Assembly (NCBI RefSeq): GCF_037325665.1
Contig: NC_090249.1
Coordinates: 60,192,267-60,256,266 of the forward strand
DNA length: 64,000 bases
DNA from: Littorina saxatilis
Taxonomy: Eukaryota > Mollusca > Gastropoda > Littorinimorpha > Littorinidae
Direction of reading: 5' to 3'
The translations under genes were made by a program, and so were the position numbers. This document shows, piece by piece, positions 25,001 to 32,108 of this stretch. A model generated the notes under the pieces. It saw only the letters and a list, made by a program, of their open reading frames with translations. It made no database searches and was not told the origin of the DNA. Positions within the stretch are counted from its first letter, which is position 1; every line of letters begins with the position of its first letter.

Positions 25001-27733
25001 TTCTCTTCTTTTCACAGGATTAGTGGCACTTTGTTGCTCTGTGCTATTTGTAAGCTTTCTTCTCTTCTTTTCACAGGATTAGTGGCACTTTGTTGCTCTG
25101 TGCTATTTGTAAGCTTTCTTCTCTCCTTTTCACAGGATTAGTGGCACTTTGTTGCTCTGTGCTATTTGTAAGCTTTCTTCTCTTCTTTTCACAGGATTAG
25201 TGGCACTTTGTTGCTCTGTGCTATTTGTAAGCAAATGCTCCCATTTGAAGAAAAAAGTTTTGTTTTCATAAAATGTAAGTGCACCTAGCAGATAACCATT
25301 TTATGCATCTTTTCTTTTTTGTTCAATGATTTCTGCATTATTTTTAATAGCTTTGTGTACCATTTTTGAGTCACTTGAGAAAAAGTGACTCTATGTAATC
25401 GGTCAGTGTTAGTCTGTCCGGCCGGCCGGCCGTAGACACCACCTTAACGTTGGACTTTTCTCGGAAACTATCAAAGCGATCGGGCTCATATTTTGTTTAG
25501 TCGTGACCTCCAATGACCTCTACACTTTAACGATGGTTTCGTTGACCTTTGACCTTTTTCAAGGTCACAGGTCAGCGTCAAAGGAAAAATTAGACATTTT
25601 ATATCTTTTCTCGGAAACTATCAAAGCGATCGGGCTCATATTTTGTTTAGTCGTGACCTCCAATGACCTCTACACTTTAACGATGGTTTCGTTGACCTTT
25701 GACCTTTTTCAAGGTCACAGGTCAGCGTCAAAGGAAAAATTAGACATTTTATATCTTTGACAAAGTTCATCGGATGTGATTGAAACTTTGTAGGATTATT
25801 CTTTACATCAAAGTATTTACATCTGTAGCCTTTTACGAACGTTATCAGAAAAACAAGGGAGATAACTAGCCTTTTCTGTTCGGCAACACACAACTTAACG
25901 TTGGGCTTTTCTCGGAAACTATAAAAGTGACCGGGCTCAAATTTTATGTGAACGTGACTCATTGTGTTGTGAATAGCAATTTCTTCCTGTCCATCTGATG
26001 CCTCATATAATATTCAGAACTGCGAAAGTGACTCGATCGAGCGTTTGCTCTTCTTGTTCTGTGTTATTCCTCCTCTGAGACAAACGTTCATGTGGCACAA
26101 TTAGATTTCCAGATAGGGAAAAGATCTTTAAAAGCAAGTGAAGTTACAGCCATTTCTTGATCACTTAGTGCATGTTGCCGTTGAAAGCTCAAAAAGAAAC
26201 AAGAAAGAATAGGAACCATATGCATGGGCGAAACTTTTCCGCCTCAGGGCGAAATCCGCCAAATGAAATTGGTTAAATAAGGAATTCCTTATTTTGAAAA
26301 TCTTTAAAAACTCCCCCCCCCCCCGGAGATCCGATCCGTATTTCTTCTAACACAGTGACTTTGTTTCACTGGGCGTGCGAATTATCGGACTACAGCTTGG
26401 CATTTGTTACATTGTTTAATGTGCAAATTTGTGTGTTTGATATACCAGGAGAGGCCTACTTTTACCCTTAAAAGCCTGATTTTCGTTTTCTTCTTAGCAG
26501 GGCGTTGCCCCTGCACCCCACCAGGGCCTGGACCCCGGCCTCATTTTTGACTCACATGCGAAGCAAAAGTGAGTCTATGTACTCACCCGAGTCGTCCGTC
26601 CGTCCGGACGTCCGTCCAGATGTCCGTCCGGACGTCCGTCCGGAAAACTTTAACGTTGGATATTTCTTGGACACTATTCAGTCTATCAGTACCAAATTTG
26701 GCAAGATGGTGTATGATGACAAGGCCCCAAAAAACATACATAGCATCTTGACCTTGCTTCAAGGTCAAGGTCGCAGGGCCCATAAATGTTGTCTCAAAAA
26801 CAGCTATTTTTCACATTTTTCACATTTTCTCTGAAGTTTTTGAGATTCAATACCTCACCTATATATGATATATAGGGCAAAGTAAGCCCCATCTTTTGAT
26901 ACCAGTTTGGTTTACCTTGCTTCAAGGTCAAGGTCACAGGAGCTCTTCAAAGTTGGATTGTATACATATTTTGAAGTGACCTTGACCCTGAACTATGGAA
27001 GATAACTGTTTCAAACTTAAAAATTATGTGGGGCACATGTTATGCTTTCATCATGAGACACATTTGGTCACATATGATCAAGGTCAAGGTCACTTTGACC
27101 CTTATGAAATGTGACCAAAATAAGGTAGTGAACCACTAAAAGTGACCATATCTCATGGTAGAAAGAGCCAATAAGCACCATTGTACTTCCTATGTCTTGA
27201 ATTAACAGCTTTGTGTTGCATGACCTTGGATGACCTTGACCTTGGGTCAAGTTCACATGTATTTTGGTAGGAAAAATGTGTAAAGCAGTTCTTAGTGTAT
27301 GATGTCATTGCTAGGTTTAGTTATTTGGTCATGTCAAGGTCAAGCATGTGAGTCGTATGGGCTTTGCCCTTCTTGTTCTTATTTTCAATTCTGATCAGTT
27401 TCACGCATGCATATGTTTAGTTAACTGCAGATGTTACATTGGAAAAACCATTGATTTAGAAAACCAAAAGGTGTTTTAGTGAAATGAATAGTAATTTTCC
27501 CAGTATGCAATGCCACCAGTATGCACCTTGGTTTAAACAGTGTTTATTCCACAATTTATAGATAATTCAACATAATACATGATAAGGATCAACAACAAGC
27601 TCAAGCTTATGGTGGTGACCTAAGTATACACCTTTGCTCTTTCTTGCCTCTGTTGCAGTTTGACAGTGGTGGTGGTGATGCAGGCGGTGGTGGAGGGTTT
27701 GCTACCACCGCTGATGATGAGAGTTGGGACTAG
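1073..27733 (+). CDS. vasa: Vasa / DDX4 ATP-dependent RNA helicase (12 coding exons)
   Basis: DEAD-box RNA helicase of the germ line; vasa proteins act in germ granules on translation and piRNA amplification (family knowledge). Exons: 1073-1096, 5101-5126, 7841-8148, 11859-12440, 12913-12990, 13260-13561, 18388-18672, 19463-19772, 21224-21323, 22848-23118, 24754-24867, 27659-27733. All junctions are GT-AG and phases agree; the product is 824 residues. Order: short acidic start MDENWDEG, Gly/Phe/Arg-rich region (about 17-130), six CCHC zinc knuckles starting near residues 132, 161, 188, 215, 294 and 320, Q motif KPTPIQ (411), AQTGSGKT (433), PTRELA (474), DEAD (547), SAT (582), ARGLDIP (701), HRIGRTGR (726) and acidic tail DDESWD. 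Zinc knuckles plus the Trp-ending acidic tail favour vasa over the close relative DDX3/PL10. Introns are loaded with transposons and splice-site arrays. An extra small 5' exon cannot be excluded. Confidence 0.93.
1097..5100. other. vasa intron 1
   Basis: About 4 kb without a recognisable gene. It holds a poly-G run (3294-3308), a diverged duplication of roughly 90 bp (3335-3500 versus 3760-3870) and a SINE at 4574-4950. The rest looks like unique intronic sequence. Confidence 0.6.
4574..4950 (+). repeat. SINE, family S1
   Basis: Starts GCCCCCCGCGGGTTAGGGG and ends GTTAAACACCAAATAAAGAAAG. The same element lies at 22332-22720 and its tail at 34981-35040. Imperfect flanking repeat: gacccaagacaa on the left, gaccaaagacaa on the right. 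The tail is (AAAG)-like rather than poly-A. I do not see clear tRNA A and B boxes, so the head type is unknown. Confidence 0.75.
5101..5126 (+). CDS. vasa: vasa coding exon 2
   Basis: 26-bp exon between acceptor TTTTTCAG and donor GTAAGTAT. Encodes GSSAQPAA and two bases of a Val codon that exon 3 completes. Its place rests on exact phase fit on both sides, since it is too short for similarity. Confidence 0.65.
5446..6171 (+). mobile_element. Family B Helentron-like element, copy 1
   Basis: Begins with hairpin GAGTCACTTGAGAAAAAGTG...; ends with AAAGTGACTC, a small GAGC/GCTC hairpin and TTCTTGTT. Interior contains two diverged CTTTGACCTTTTTCAAGGTCA blocks. No coding capacity. Other copies are at 25367 and 61765. 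It is inserted in family A. Confidence 0.7.
6271..7058. mobile_element. Unclassified insertion in family A with AATGTCC subterminal repeats
   Basis: Splits a family A copy and is flanked by the 6-bp direct repeat TGACTT. Many short AATGTCC/GGACATT motifs cluster near both ends, as in cut-and-paste DNA transposons. No transposase is recognised; short open frames inside are not convincing. Confidence 0.45.
7841..8148 (+). CDS. vasa: vasa coding exon 3 (Gly-rich region)
   Basis: Acceptor GCGTCGCAG, donor GTGAGTGC, phase 2 to 1. Encodes a Gly/Ser/Phe-rich low-complexity region with GFG, GGFG and FGGGRGGG runs and an acidic patch [13 protein letters not shown]-type arginines here are the usual sites of arginine methylation in vasa proteins (family knowledge). 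Confidence 0.85.
9021..10194. mobile_element. TIR DNA transposon, possibly hAT-like, non-autonomous
   Basis: Terminal inverted repeats CATGGTTGCCACTC at 9021 and GAGTGGCAACC at the right end, flanked by direct repeats ATGCATATA at 9012-9020 and 10195-10203. The length of the flanking repeat (8-9 bp) suggests hAT-like. No transposase domain is recognised. A strong hairpin sits just inside the left end (9066-9107). Confidence 0.6.
9066..9107. repeat. Hairpin, about 18-bp stem
   Basis: GTACAGGGGGCGTTGCCCC, a few loop bases, then GGGGAACGCCCCCTGTAC: near-perfect inverted repeat with one extra base. It lies inside the 9021-10194 transposon. A related GC-rich motif, GGGCGTTGCCCCTGCACCCC, is seen near 26501. 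Confidence 0.8.
11859..12440 (+). CDS. vasa: vasa coding exon 4 (zinc knuckles 1-5)
   Basis: Acceptor CTTTCCACAG, donor GTGAGACT, phase 1 to 1. Encodes five CCHC knuckles of the form [15 protein letters not shown] separated by poly-Gly linkers. The first four start at 11894, 11981, 12062 and 12143, spacings 87, 81 and 81 bp, and are nearly identical, so the exon grew by recent internal duplication. The fifth ([15 protein letters not shown]) follows a Gly/Ser spacer. CCHC knuckles bind single-stranded RNA. Confidence 0.92.
12913..12990 (+). CDS. vasa: vasa coding exon 5 (zinc knuckle 6)
   Basis: 78-bp symmetric exon (phase 1 to 1) with a single knuckle [15 protein letters not shown] followed by QALAD. 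Being symmetric, it can be skipped or duplicated without frame loss, so alternative splicing of knuckle number is possible. Confidence 0.92.
13260..13561 (+). CDS. vasa: vasa coding exon 6 (Q motif and Walker A)
   Basis: Acceptor TTATTTCCAG, donor GTGAGTAC. Encodes the linker [10 protein letters not shown], the conserved FEEAGL segment, Q motif KPTPIQ and motif I AQTGSGKT, which end the exon. These bind adenine and the ATP phosphates in DEAD-box proteins. Confidence 0.95.
14408..14940. mobile_element. MITE with TA target duplication (pogo/Tigger-like)
   Basis: TIRs CAGTGGTCGCCGCTTAATAA on the left and its near-complement on the right (CAGTGGACGCCGGTTAATAA when reversed), flanked by TA on both sides. 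533 bp without a transposase. The CAGT start and TA duplication fit the Tc1/mariner superfamily, pogo branch. Confidence 0.75.
15248..18200 (+). mobile_element. Family A Helentron-like element, full-length copy with nested insertion
   Basis: Starts with the hairpin ATTTAGTCAAG / CTTGACTAAAT, passes through a (TG)n tract, and ends with ACTTGACTAAAT, then CGCCTTACGCG hairpin and ACTTGTT. About 860 bp without the 15806-17892 insertion. Hairpin at the 5' end, matching subterminal inverted repeat and final hairpin are the layout of Helentron-derived HINE/DINE elements (inference). No coding capacity of its own. Confidence 0.7.
15806..17892. mobile_element. TTAA-flanked DNA transposon (piggyBac or Kolobok type)
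   Basis: Exact TTAA duplication at 15802-15805 and 17893-17896. TIRs GGGGAGGTGGGCCAGTGCA and, reversed from the right, GGGCAGGTGGGCCAGTGCA (one mismatch in 19). About 2.1 kb inserted in the middle of a family A element, whose sequence resumes exactly after it. Open frames on both strands around 16477-17581 match no transposase I recognise, so it may be a non-autonomous or decayed copy. Confidence 0.75.
18388..18672 (+). CDS. vasa: vasa coding exon 7 (motifs Ia and Ib)
   Basis: Acceptor TTGTACAG, donor GTTGGTGT, phase 0 to 0. Encodes AAFILPVL, motif Ia PTRELA, the GG pair in VYGGTSVG, and motif Ib TPGRL. These contact RNA in DEAD-box helicases. Confidence 0.95.
18918..19350. repeat. 43-bp minisatellite, about 10 copies
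   Basis: Unit contains AACTGTCAGTAAGATGTTTG and AAATATCAGAACACATGTA. Middle copies are nearly identical, end copies diverged, in vasa intron 7. Confidence 0.9.
19463..19772 (+). CDS. vasa: vasa coding exon 8 (DEAD and SAT motifs)
   Basis: Acceptor CCTGTCCTCAG, phase 0 to 1. Encodes [16 protein letters not shown] (motif II), MFSATF (motif III) and the start of helicase domain 2. The donor GTACAGTGG overlaps the terminal repeat of a MITE that starts at 19776. Confidence 0.95.
19776..20780. mobile_element. TA-flanked MITE starting within the vasa 5' splice site, expanded by a minisatellite
   Basis: Left end TA|CAGTGGAAC at 19774-19784, right end GGGGTTCCACTG ending 20780. Same family as 23241-23453 and 45390-45566. 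Its left TA target is bases +2 and +3 of intron 8, so the element supplies most of the donor context. The body has been largely replaced by a 38-bp array. The right flank is TG rather than TA. Confidence 0.6.
19845..20722. repeat. 38-bp minisatellite, about 23 copies
   Basis: Unit AGGGTTGAATATATATACAG plus AGGTTATGRAGAGAAAAT. Variants TTGAA/TTAAA, GAAGAG/GGAGAG and AAAACA/AAAATA are mixed along the array. It lies inside the MITE at 19776-20780. Confidence 0.92.
21224..21323 (+). CDS. vasa: vasa coding exon 9
   Basis: Acceptor CTTCTGTTGCAG, donor GTGAGTAT, phase 1 to 2. Encodes [18 protein letters not shown] and TSIHG, the motif IV region of helicase domain 2. The Gly codon is completed by exon 10 (GG then A). 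Confidence 0.92.
21484..21533. repeat. 15-bp tandem repeat, three copies
   Basis: TTTGGTATGCCAGGC repeated three times in vasa intron 9. Confidence 0.9.
21800..22860. repeat. Splice-junction array before vasa exon 10 (about 77-bp unit, 9 junction copies)
   Basis: Each unit carries CATGTAGTATTCTCTATATA, then GTGATTGCAG|AGATCGTC, i.e. the 3' splice site and first exon bases. Acceptor copies end at 21854, 21931, 22008, 22085, 22151, 22227, 22314, a mutated one near 22760, and the exon 10 copy at 22847. Extending decoy copies in the vasa frame soon meets a TAA in several units. A SINE (22332-22720) sits inside. Confidence 0.88.
22332..22720 (+). repeat. SINE, family S1, with 11-bp target duplication
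   Basis: Full-length copy of the 4574 element, from GCCCCCCGCGGG to AATAAAGAAAG, flanked by exact TCTAGCCATGT repeats (22321-22331 and 22721-22731). It inserted into one unit of the splice-junction array, so the array is older. Confidence 0.88.
22848..23118 (+). CDS. vasa: vasa coding exon 10 (motifs V and VI)
   Basis: Starts AGATCGTCTGCAG right after GATTGCAG; with the GG of exon 9 this restores HGDRLQRER. Encodes [10 protein letters not shown] (motif V) and HRIGRTGR (motif VI), needed for ATP hydrolysis and RNA binding, then KATSFY and KILSE. Donor GTGAGCAG. The start is fixed by the vasa-family sequence IHGDR and by phase. Confidence 0.95.
23241..23453. mobile_element. TA-flanked MITE
   Basis: TIRs CAGTGGAACCCCCTTCTAAA and GGAGGGTTCCACTG, flanked by TA on both sides. 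Contains an internal duplication of AGGAGTCTTAAATGGGGGTA. Same family as 19776 and 45390. Confidence 0.8.
23601..24118 (+). mobile_element. Family A element, internally deleted
   Basis: Starts ATTTAGTCAA then jumps to the TCTTCGACGAAGGCC part, so the (TG)n region is missing. The 3' end is intact: CTTGACTAAAT, CGCCTAACGCG hairpin, ACTTGTT. Confidence 0.75.
24193..24800. repeat. Splice-junction array at vasa exon 11 (87-bp unit, 7 copies, in frame)
   Basis: Unit: GTTGGTATTTGTGTTTCAG|TCAAGACAAGTAGTTCC, then codons for [11 protein letters not shown] and [12 protein letters not shown]. Exon-start copies begin at 24232 and every 87 bp to 24754. The unit is 29 codons with no stop, so every acceptor keeps the vasa frame. 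Copies 1 and 4 read SSSGG instead of ASSGG; the last reads IVPDW. Confidence 0.92.
24754..24867 (+). CDS. vasa: vasa coding exon 11 (minimal form)
   Basis: Encodes [17 protein letters not shown] then [14 protein letters not shown] and RHKGK; donor GTTTGTGC. VPDWL is the conserved end of the vasa helicase domain. The exon could equally begin at any of six upstream in-frame acceptors (from 24232), giving 29 to 174 extra residues. The shortest form is chosen because it gives a vasa-like protein with no repeats. Confidence 0.8.
24882..25232. repeat. 59-bp array with acceptor and donor in each unit, 6 copies
   Basis: Unit CTTCTTTTCACAG|GATTAGTGGCACTTTG...GCTATTT|GTAAGC. Each unit has a pyrimidine tract and AG, about 32 bases, and a GTAAGC donor in all but the last copy (GTAAGCAA). 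It starts 14 bases after vasa exon 11. A 32-base insert would shift frame. Confidence 0.85.
25367..26058 (+). mobile_element. Family B Helentron-like element, copy 2
   Basis: From GAGTCACTTGAGAAAAAG to GCTCTTCTTGTT, with an internal direct duplication of about 150 bp (around 25455-25605 and 25612-25755). Non-coding. Confidence 0.72.
26548..27377 (+). mobile_element. Family C Helentron-like element, copy 1
   Basis: Starts GACTCACATGCGAAGC and AAAAGTGAGTC (hairpin), ends CATGTGAGTCGTATGGGCTT then GCCCTTCTTGTT. Rich in TCAAGGTCA motifs. Minus-strand copy at 38068-38868. A GC-rich motif resembling the 9066 hairpin lies just before it. Confidence 0.72.
27659..27733 (+). CDS. vasa: vasa coding exon 12 (C-terminus)
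   Basis: Acceptor CTGTTGCAG; encodes [20 protein letters not shown] and ESWD, stop TAG at 27731-27733. A Gly-rich stretch and an acidic end with a terminal Trp-Asp are typical for vasa. Confidence 0.92.
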   Translation, partial: FDSGGGDAGGGGGFATTADDESWD

Positions 27734-29660
27734 ACCAGAGGGACACCTATCTTCTCTGCTCTTCACTGACACCAGTGCGTCACAGTGGAGCTGTTACCTT
27801 TTTCCTTGGACTGCACTTTTTCTTGCCCTAAGTTGGGCTTGAAATGACATTTTTTGTTTTTCGCAAAGTTAATTTTTTTGTGTTTTTTGATGATAAAGAC
27901 AAGAGTATCGGAGGTTCACACGAGAGATGTGAGCAATGAAAGAGATCTGTTGTAAGAAGATCTGCAGTTACGTTGTACATACGCCGACAGAGGGAGAGCA
28001 ATCCGAGTGACATCGGTATTCTACTGTAGCTTACCCTGCAGTGTTGTGAACACAGTGAACAGCTGGAAACTGCTGTTGTGGTCTCACAGAGCAGCGTGTG
28101 CTGCATGTACATAGCTTATCGGTGCAGAAGTCGGTGACCCGATGACCAAATCAACCAGAATGGGAATATGTTGCATTGAACCTGCTGACCAAATCAACCA
28201 GAATGGGAATATGTTGCATTGAACCTGCTGACCAGTAGCTTTCAAGGAAGGTCAACGAACAAATGGTAACATAAGTGCGACTAAAAGGATACTTTCGTTG
28301 CTATCAAAGCATCGCTACAGGTGCAGGCCAGGGAAAGTGATGGTGTGAGATGGAACTATGCTGTGCAAGATGTTTTTAGAGTTCACACTGAGTGCGCACT
28401 GGCAGGAGGACAAATTGCCAAAGGACAAATTCAAGTCAGAATTCGTGACGCGTCTGAAATCACAAGAAGCTGACAAACTTGAACCCAATGTTAACTTGTT
28501 TTGCATTATACATTAAACGGTGAAACCTGTCTTGCTCTGTGTTTAAAACAAAATCGAAAATGGAGAAAAGTTGCGTGCTTTGTCAAATGTCCCAGTGGCT
28601 GGCTGTGTGTACATTATATTGAACAGATAGCCACCCAACTCCACCACTCCCCTGTAGCAGTTATTTCCTGGACCTCCAGGCTATTTTGGATGTACCAGAT
28701 GAAAACATAAGAAACAGGTTTCACTGTTGGTATCACAAGGCGTGGCGGTAATGAAGATGAAGGAAGAGTAGTGTGCTAGCATGGAGCTTTTAGGTCACCG
28801 TTGGTACCTTGCCAAACTGCAAAATGACTTGGCACGTCCGGAATTCCATGATGTGGAATGGCCTCTAGGACTAGGTACGTGAAAGCTAAAGTTCCGCTGA
28901 AAGGCATATGTACGCGCTCCCGTGTTTACAAAGTGTAGTTTGCCCATAATCGATGTCAAACGCACCATAAGACCATATAATGACGATATGTCACCATGCG
29001 CGGACCATAATACATGCATTACAGCTTGTTCTAGCCTCTGAAAAAGTGAGGATGTCAACAAAGCCGCGGTGTTAGCTCCCTTGCATCAACGTTACATGTG
29101 TTGCCAAATCTATAAATAGGACGATCCAGATCAAAATGAAAATTAACATATCTCAACATTGAAGGGGTCCTAGACCACAATATTTTGCAGGGAACTTAAT
29201 TTAGCATGTCTCCAGCTGTTGGTAAAGCAATTAGCGTGTATAGTCATCGAGTACATATGCCTTTAAAGAGTAAAGATGAAAAGCAGAATTTTAAGTACAT
29301 TCTGTGAAAAGTCTACAGTGCAATACCGGAAGTTTTCAGATCTAAACTTGTCTGAGAATTTGTGAACTTTTCTCTGCTCTAGGACTAGGTGCTGAGAGAG
29401 AGAAAGGAAAGGGGTGAAAAGAAGAATTTTAAGAAAATTCTGTGAAATTGAAAAGTGAACAGTGCATTCCTTACAAGAACCTTTTTCAAAACTCCACTTG
29501 TGTGACAATCTGTAAACACGATGTGTAAACTTGACCTTGACCTTGTGGTCGTTTGGGCATTAATCAAGCAATAACCCAGAGCTATGCAAGTGGTCTTTGA
29601 AAATACTCAAGATGATACAGTTCTGTTGTAAATAAAAGGTTCAGCTGAATCTGCAAGGTC
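27734..29660 (+). other. Probable vasa 3' UTR
   Basis: No gene seen. A 43-bp direct duplication lies at about 28142-28229. AATAAA at 29631-29636 is the first canonical signal I found after the stop; an ATTAAA near 28513 would give a shorter UTR. The true end is unknown. Confidence 0.35.
29272..29500. repeat. Diverged direct duplication, about 90 bp per copy
   Basis: Two related blocks (29272-29360 and 29412-29500) share GAATTTTAAG and ATTCTGTGAAA and a CAGTGCA...CC core. No function is evident. Confidence 0.5.
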
Positions 29661-30720
29661 AGTCAGTCCATTTGAGTTTCTTGCCTCGTAGAAATCCAGG
29701 TTGGAACTTCTAGATTGAGGCTTATGATTTGGGAAGCTAAGCTGAGCTTAAATCAAACTGAATTTTTACGTCGAATGATCAGGGATTCTTGGCCAGTCAA
29801 CTTAACCACGCAAGTGTTCGAGATCAGATTTAGCTGATGCTATGTGCCAGAAATCTTTCTCTCGTAGCAAGTAAAGGGTCCAAATACTAAGGGCATTCCT
29901 GGAGGCTCCCGTTTGTTGGGTCCAGCTTAGACGTCCATGGTTCGTGCATTTGGTGCTCCACATCACATTCGTCATCCTTCACCTATCATCACATTCAACA
30001 GGCCTGTGATACAAATTATTTTTTGGTTTACTTTTAATTACAAACATTACTCTTTTATAGTTCATTAAACTTTTATCAAAAAAAGAAGTTATTTGTTGAA
30101 TGGCTGTGATTCAGTGGATGTGAGAACGAGCAAGGGGCGGATCATTTGTGTGCCAAAAGTTTTCTTAAGACGGCTCTCAACACTTTCTACCCCACCTATG
30201 TTGACCAGCGGGTTTTTTTTTTATAGCTGAGACAAGCTGTCCTGCAGCCGGTCACTCAGAATTGTAGAAACGGTATCAACACACTGGAATGCAGGCGTTA
30301 GATTGACGTTACAGGAAGCGACTGAAGTGACTATGGACGGATATATCCATACCAAGTCAAATAGAGCCATATGAGTGGGTACGTATATATCTGTACCTGG
30401 GAGACATGAGTTTAACAAATTGATAAGAAACATAGGCTGCAAGTACATGCCATCCTGAACTCGGGTCAAAATGAGTTCCTTCCCTTCGGGTCATGTATTT
30501 TTCATCCTTTGTTTTCCCTCTCTGGAGAGGAAATCGATTTTTTACGTATTTAGAGCTTTTGGTAATGTGTTAATGACATAAGCAGATTCGCTATCGTCGA
30601 TAATGATTTTTCATGGTGGTGTGTAATTTTTAAATTGAAAGGAATTGTTATGTAAGACAGTTTTAAGCGAGCTATCTTTCGCGGATGTTATTACTGTGCA
30701 AACAACTCTAAATATGGCAG

Positions 30721-30906
30721 AAGTGAACATAACAAAATGGTTACGGAGCGGACGATACTTTTTCCGTAACTAGTTGGGAGTGATGCAACAATATCACGGT
30801 CTCCTTCCCACAGCAGTCTCAAAATTTCGACTTGTTTTGACCTTGGAACGATGTCTTTATCATATCTGTGAAGAACAGAACGGAGATCACTGTTGAAGTC
30901 GAACAT
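30721..30906 (-). pseudogene. RecQ-like helicase N-terminal fragment
   Basis: Minus-strand frame with SKQVEILRLLWEGDRDIVAS followed by LPTSYGKSI: an upstream Gln segment and a Walker A of the PTGxGKS type as in RecQ-family DNA helicases. No motif II or later motifs follow in the window and the frame ends 20 residues later. It could be a lone exon of an unseen gene or a relic of a transposon-borne or retrocopied helicase. Not linked to vasa, whose Walker A is at 13538-13561. Confidence 0.4.
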
Positions 30907-31054
30907 TCGGATATCGATTTCGTCTTATCAGAAACATTAGCTAAAAACATACGGGAGGTAACTTTGTATTCCTGTTTTGATAGATTTCGGCTTTTAGCTC
31001 CAATTCTTTCCCCTTCCTTTGCGTAGATGAGCGATAGCGTGGACGGATGATTAT

Positions 31055-31228
31055 CAGAATGGGGTACATGCATTGAAAACCAGCTGAAGTAGGGCTATCA
31101 GAATGGGGTACATGCATTGAAAACCAGCTGAAGTAGGGCTATCAGAATGGGGTACATGCATTGAAAACCAGCTGAAGTAGGGCTATCAGAATGGGGTACA
31201 TGCATTGAAAACCAGCTGAAGTAGGGCA
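31055..31228. repeat. 44-bp tandem repeat, 4 copies
   Basis: Unit ATCAGAATGGGGTACATGCA plus TTGAAAACCAGCTGAAGTAGGGCT, essentially identical copies, so recent. Confidence 0.92.
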
Positions 31229-31229
31229 A

Positions 31230-32105
31230 AGAAATGAGCAACACAACGCTGAACCAAGAGATTTCCACAGTTTTAATGTGCTCTTCACAACATTCAAATA
31301 AAAGATAATACCGAGATGGGGAAATCCTTGATGCTAGATGCAAAATAATACAACATATTCACGTGTATATCTTAACAAATGATGATATAAAACAAGGCGA
31401 GTCATTTTTTTTTACAGTGTTAAAACATTATCAATGCATGACAGAAAATGGTAAGTAGAAGTTCCTTCAGTATATTCACATGTACAAACAAGAATGCAGC
31501 AGAAACCCTGACAATACTGGCAAAATCCAGCACTGAAATAAACCTTTATAAATGAATAAATTGAATAAATCAAACCTCATGAGAAACACTTGAAACAGAT
31601 ATGATACCCACATATTTTCTCTGCACTCTTGGATATATTTGTATGAAAGTAAAAGCGGAGCATGGTCATTCACAAGAACATACATAGTTTCCAGCCTTTT
31701 AATATAAAGTCTTAAATTGATCACAGTAAAACGGATAGGGTGCCAATGTTCTGACAGCGCCTATATTCAAACAACTATCTTGTAAACATTATGTTACATA
31801 GGGCACAATCTCTTCATAATATTTAGAGCGAAATATAAAGCACAAAAGAAAAAAGTTATTGCACACCTAACAGCAGGGTAACACATTACCAACTTTTCTT
31901 GTTGTAAACATTCAACACTAATTGTGTTTGGTCTTCTAAAACTTACTGTAATCTCACAAAATCCACAATACTGATTTAAGAAAAGCTTCGACTAATACTG
32001 TGCAGATTGACACGCAATGCGGAACAGAAATACCACAGCAGTTTAGTACGTAAAGCAAAGTAATATTATGCCAACAGTAAAATACTGAAACGCATGGAAT
32101 ACTGT
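31230..32105. other. Intergenic, nothing recognised
   Basis: AT-rich sequence between the vasa and LEXM 3' ends. Short open frames lack family motifs. Confidence 0.5.
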
Positions 32106-32108
32106 TCA

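Noticed and set aside
26583-26640. Regularly spaced GTCCGTCCGGAC motifs as operator sites
   Set aside because: They are part of the family C 5' region, seen again in the 38068 copy with a different number of repeats.
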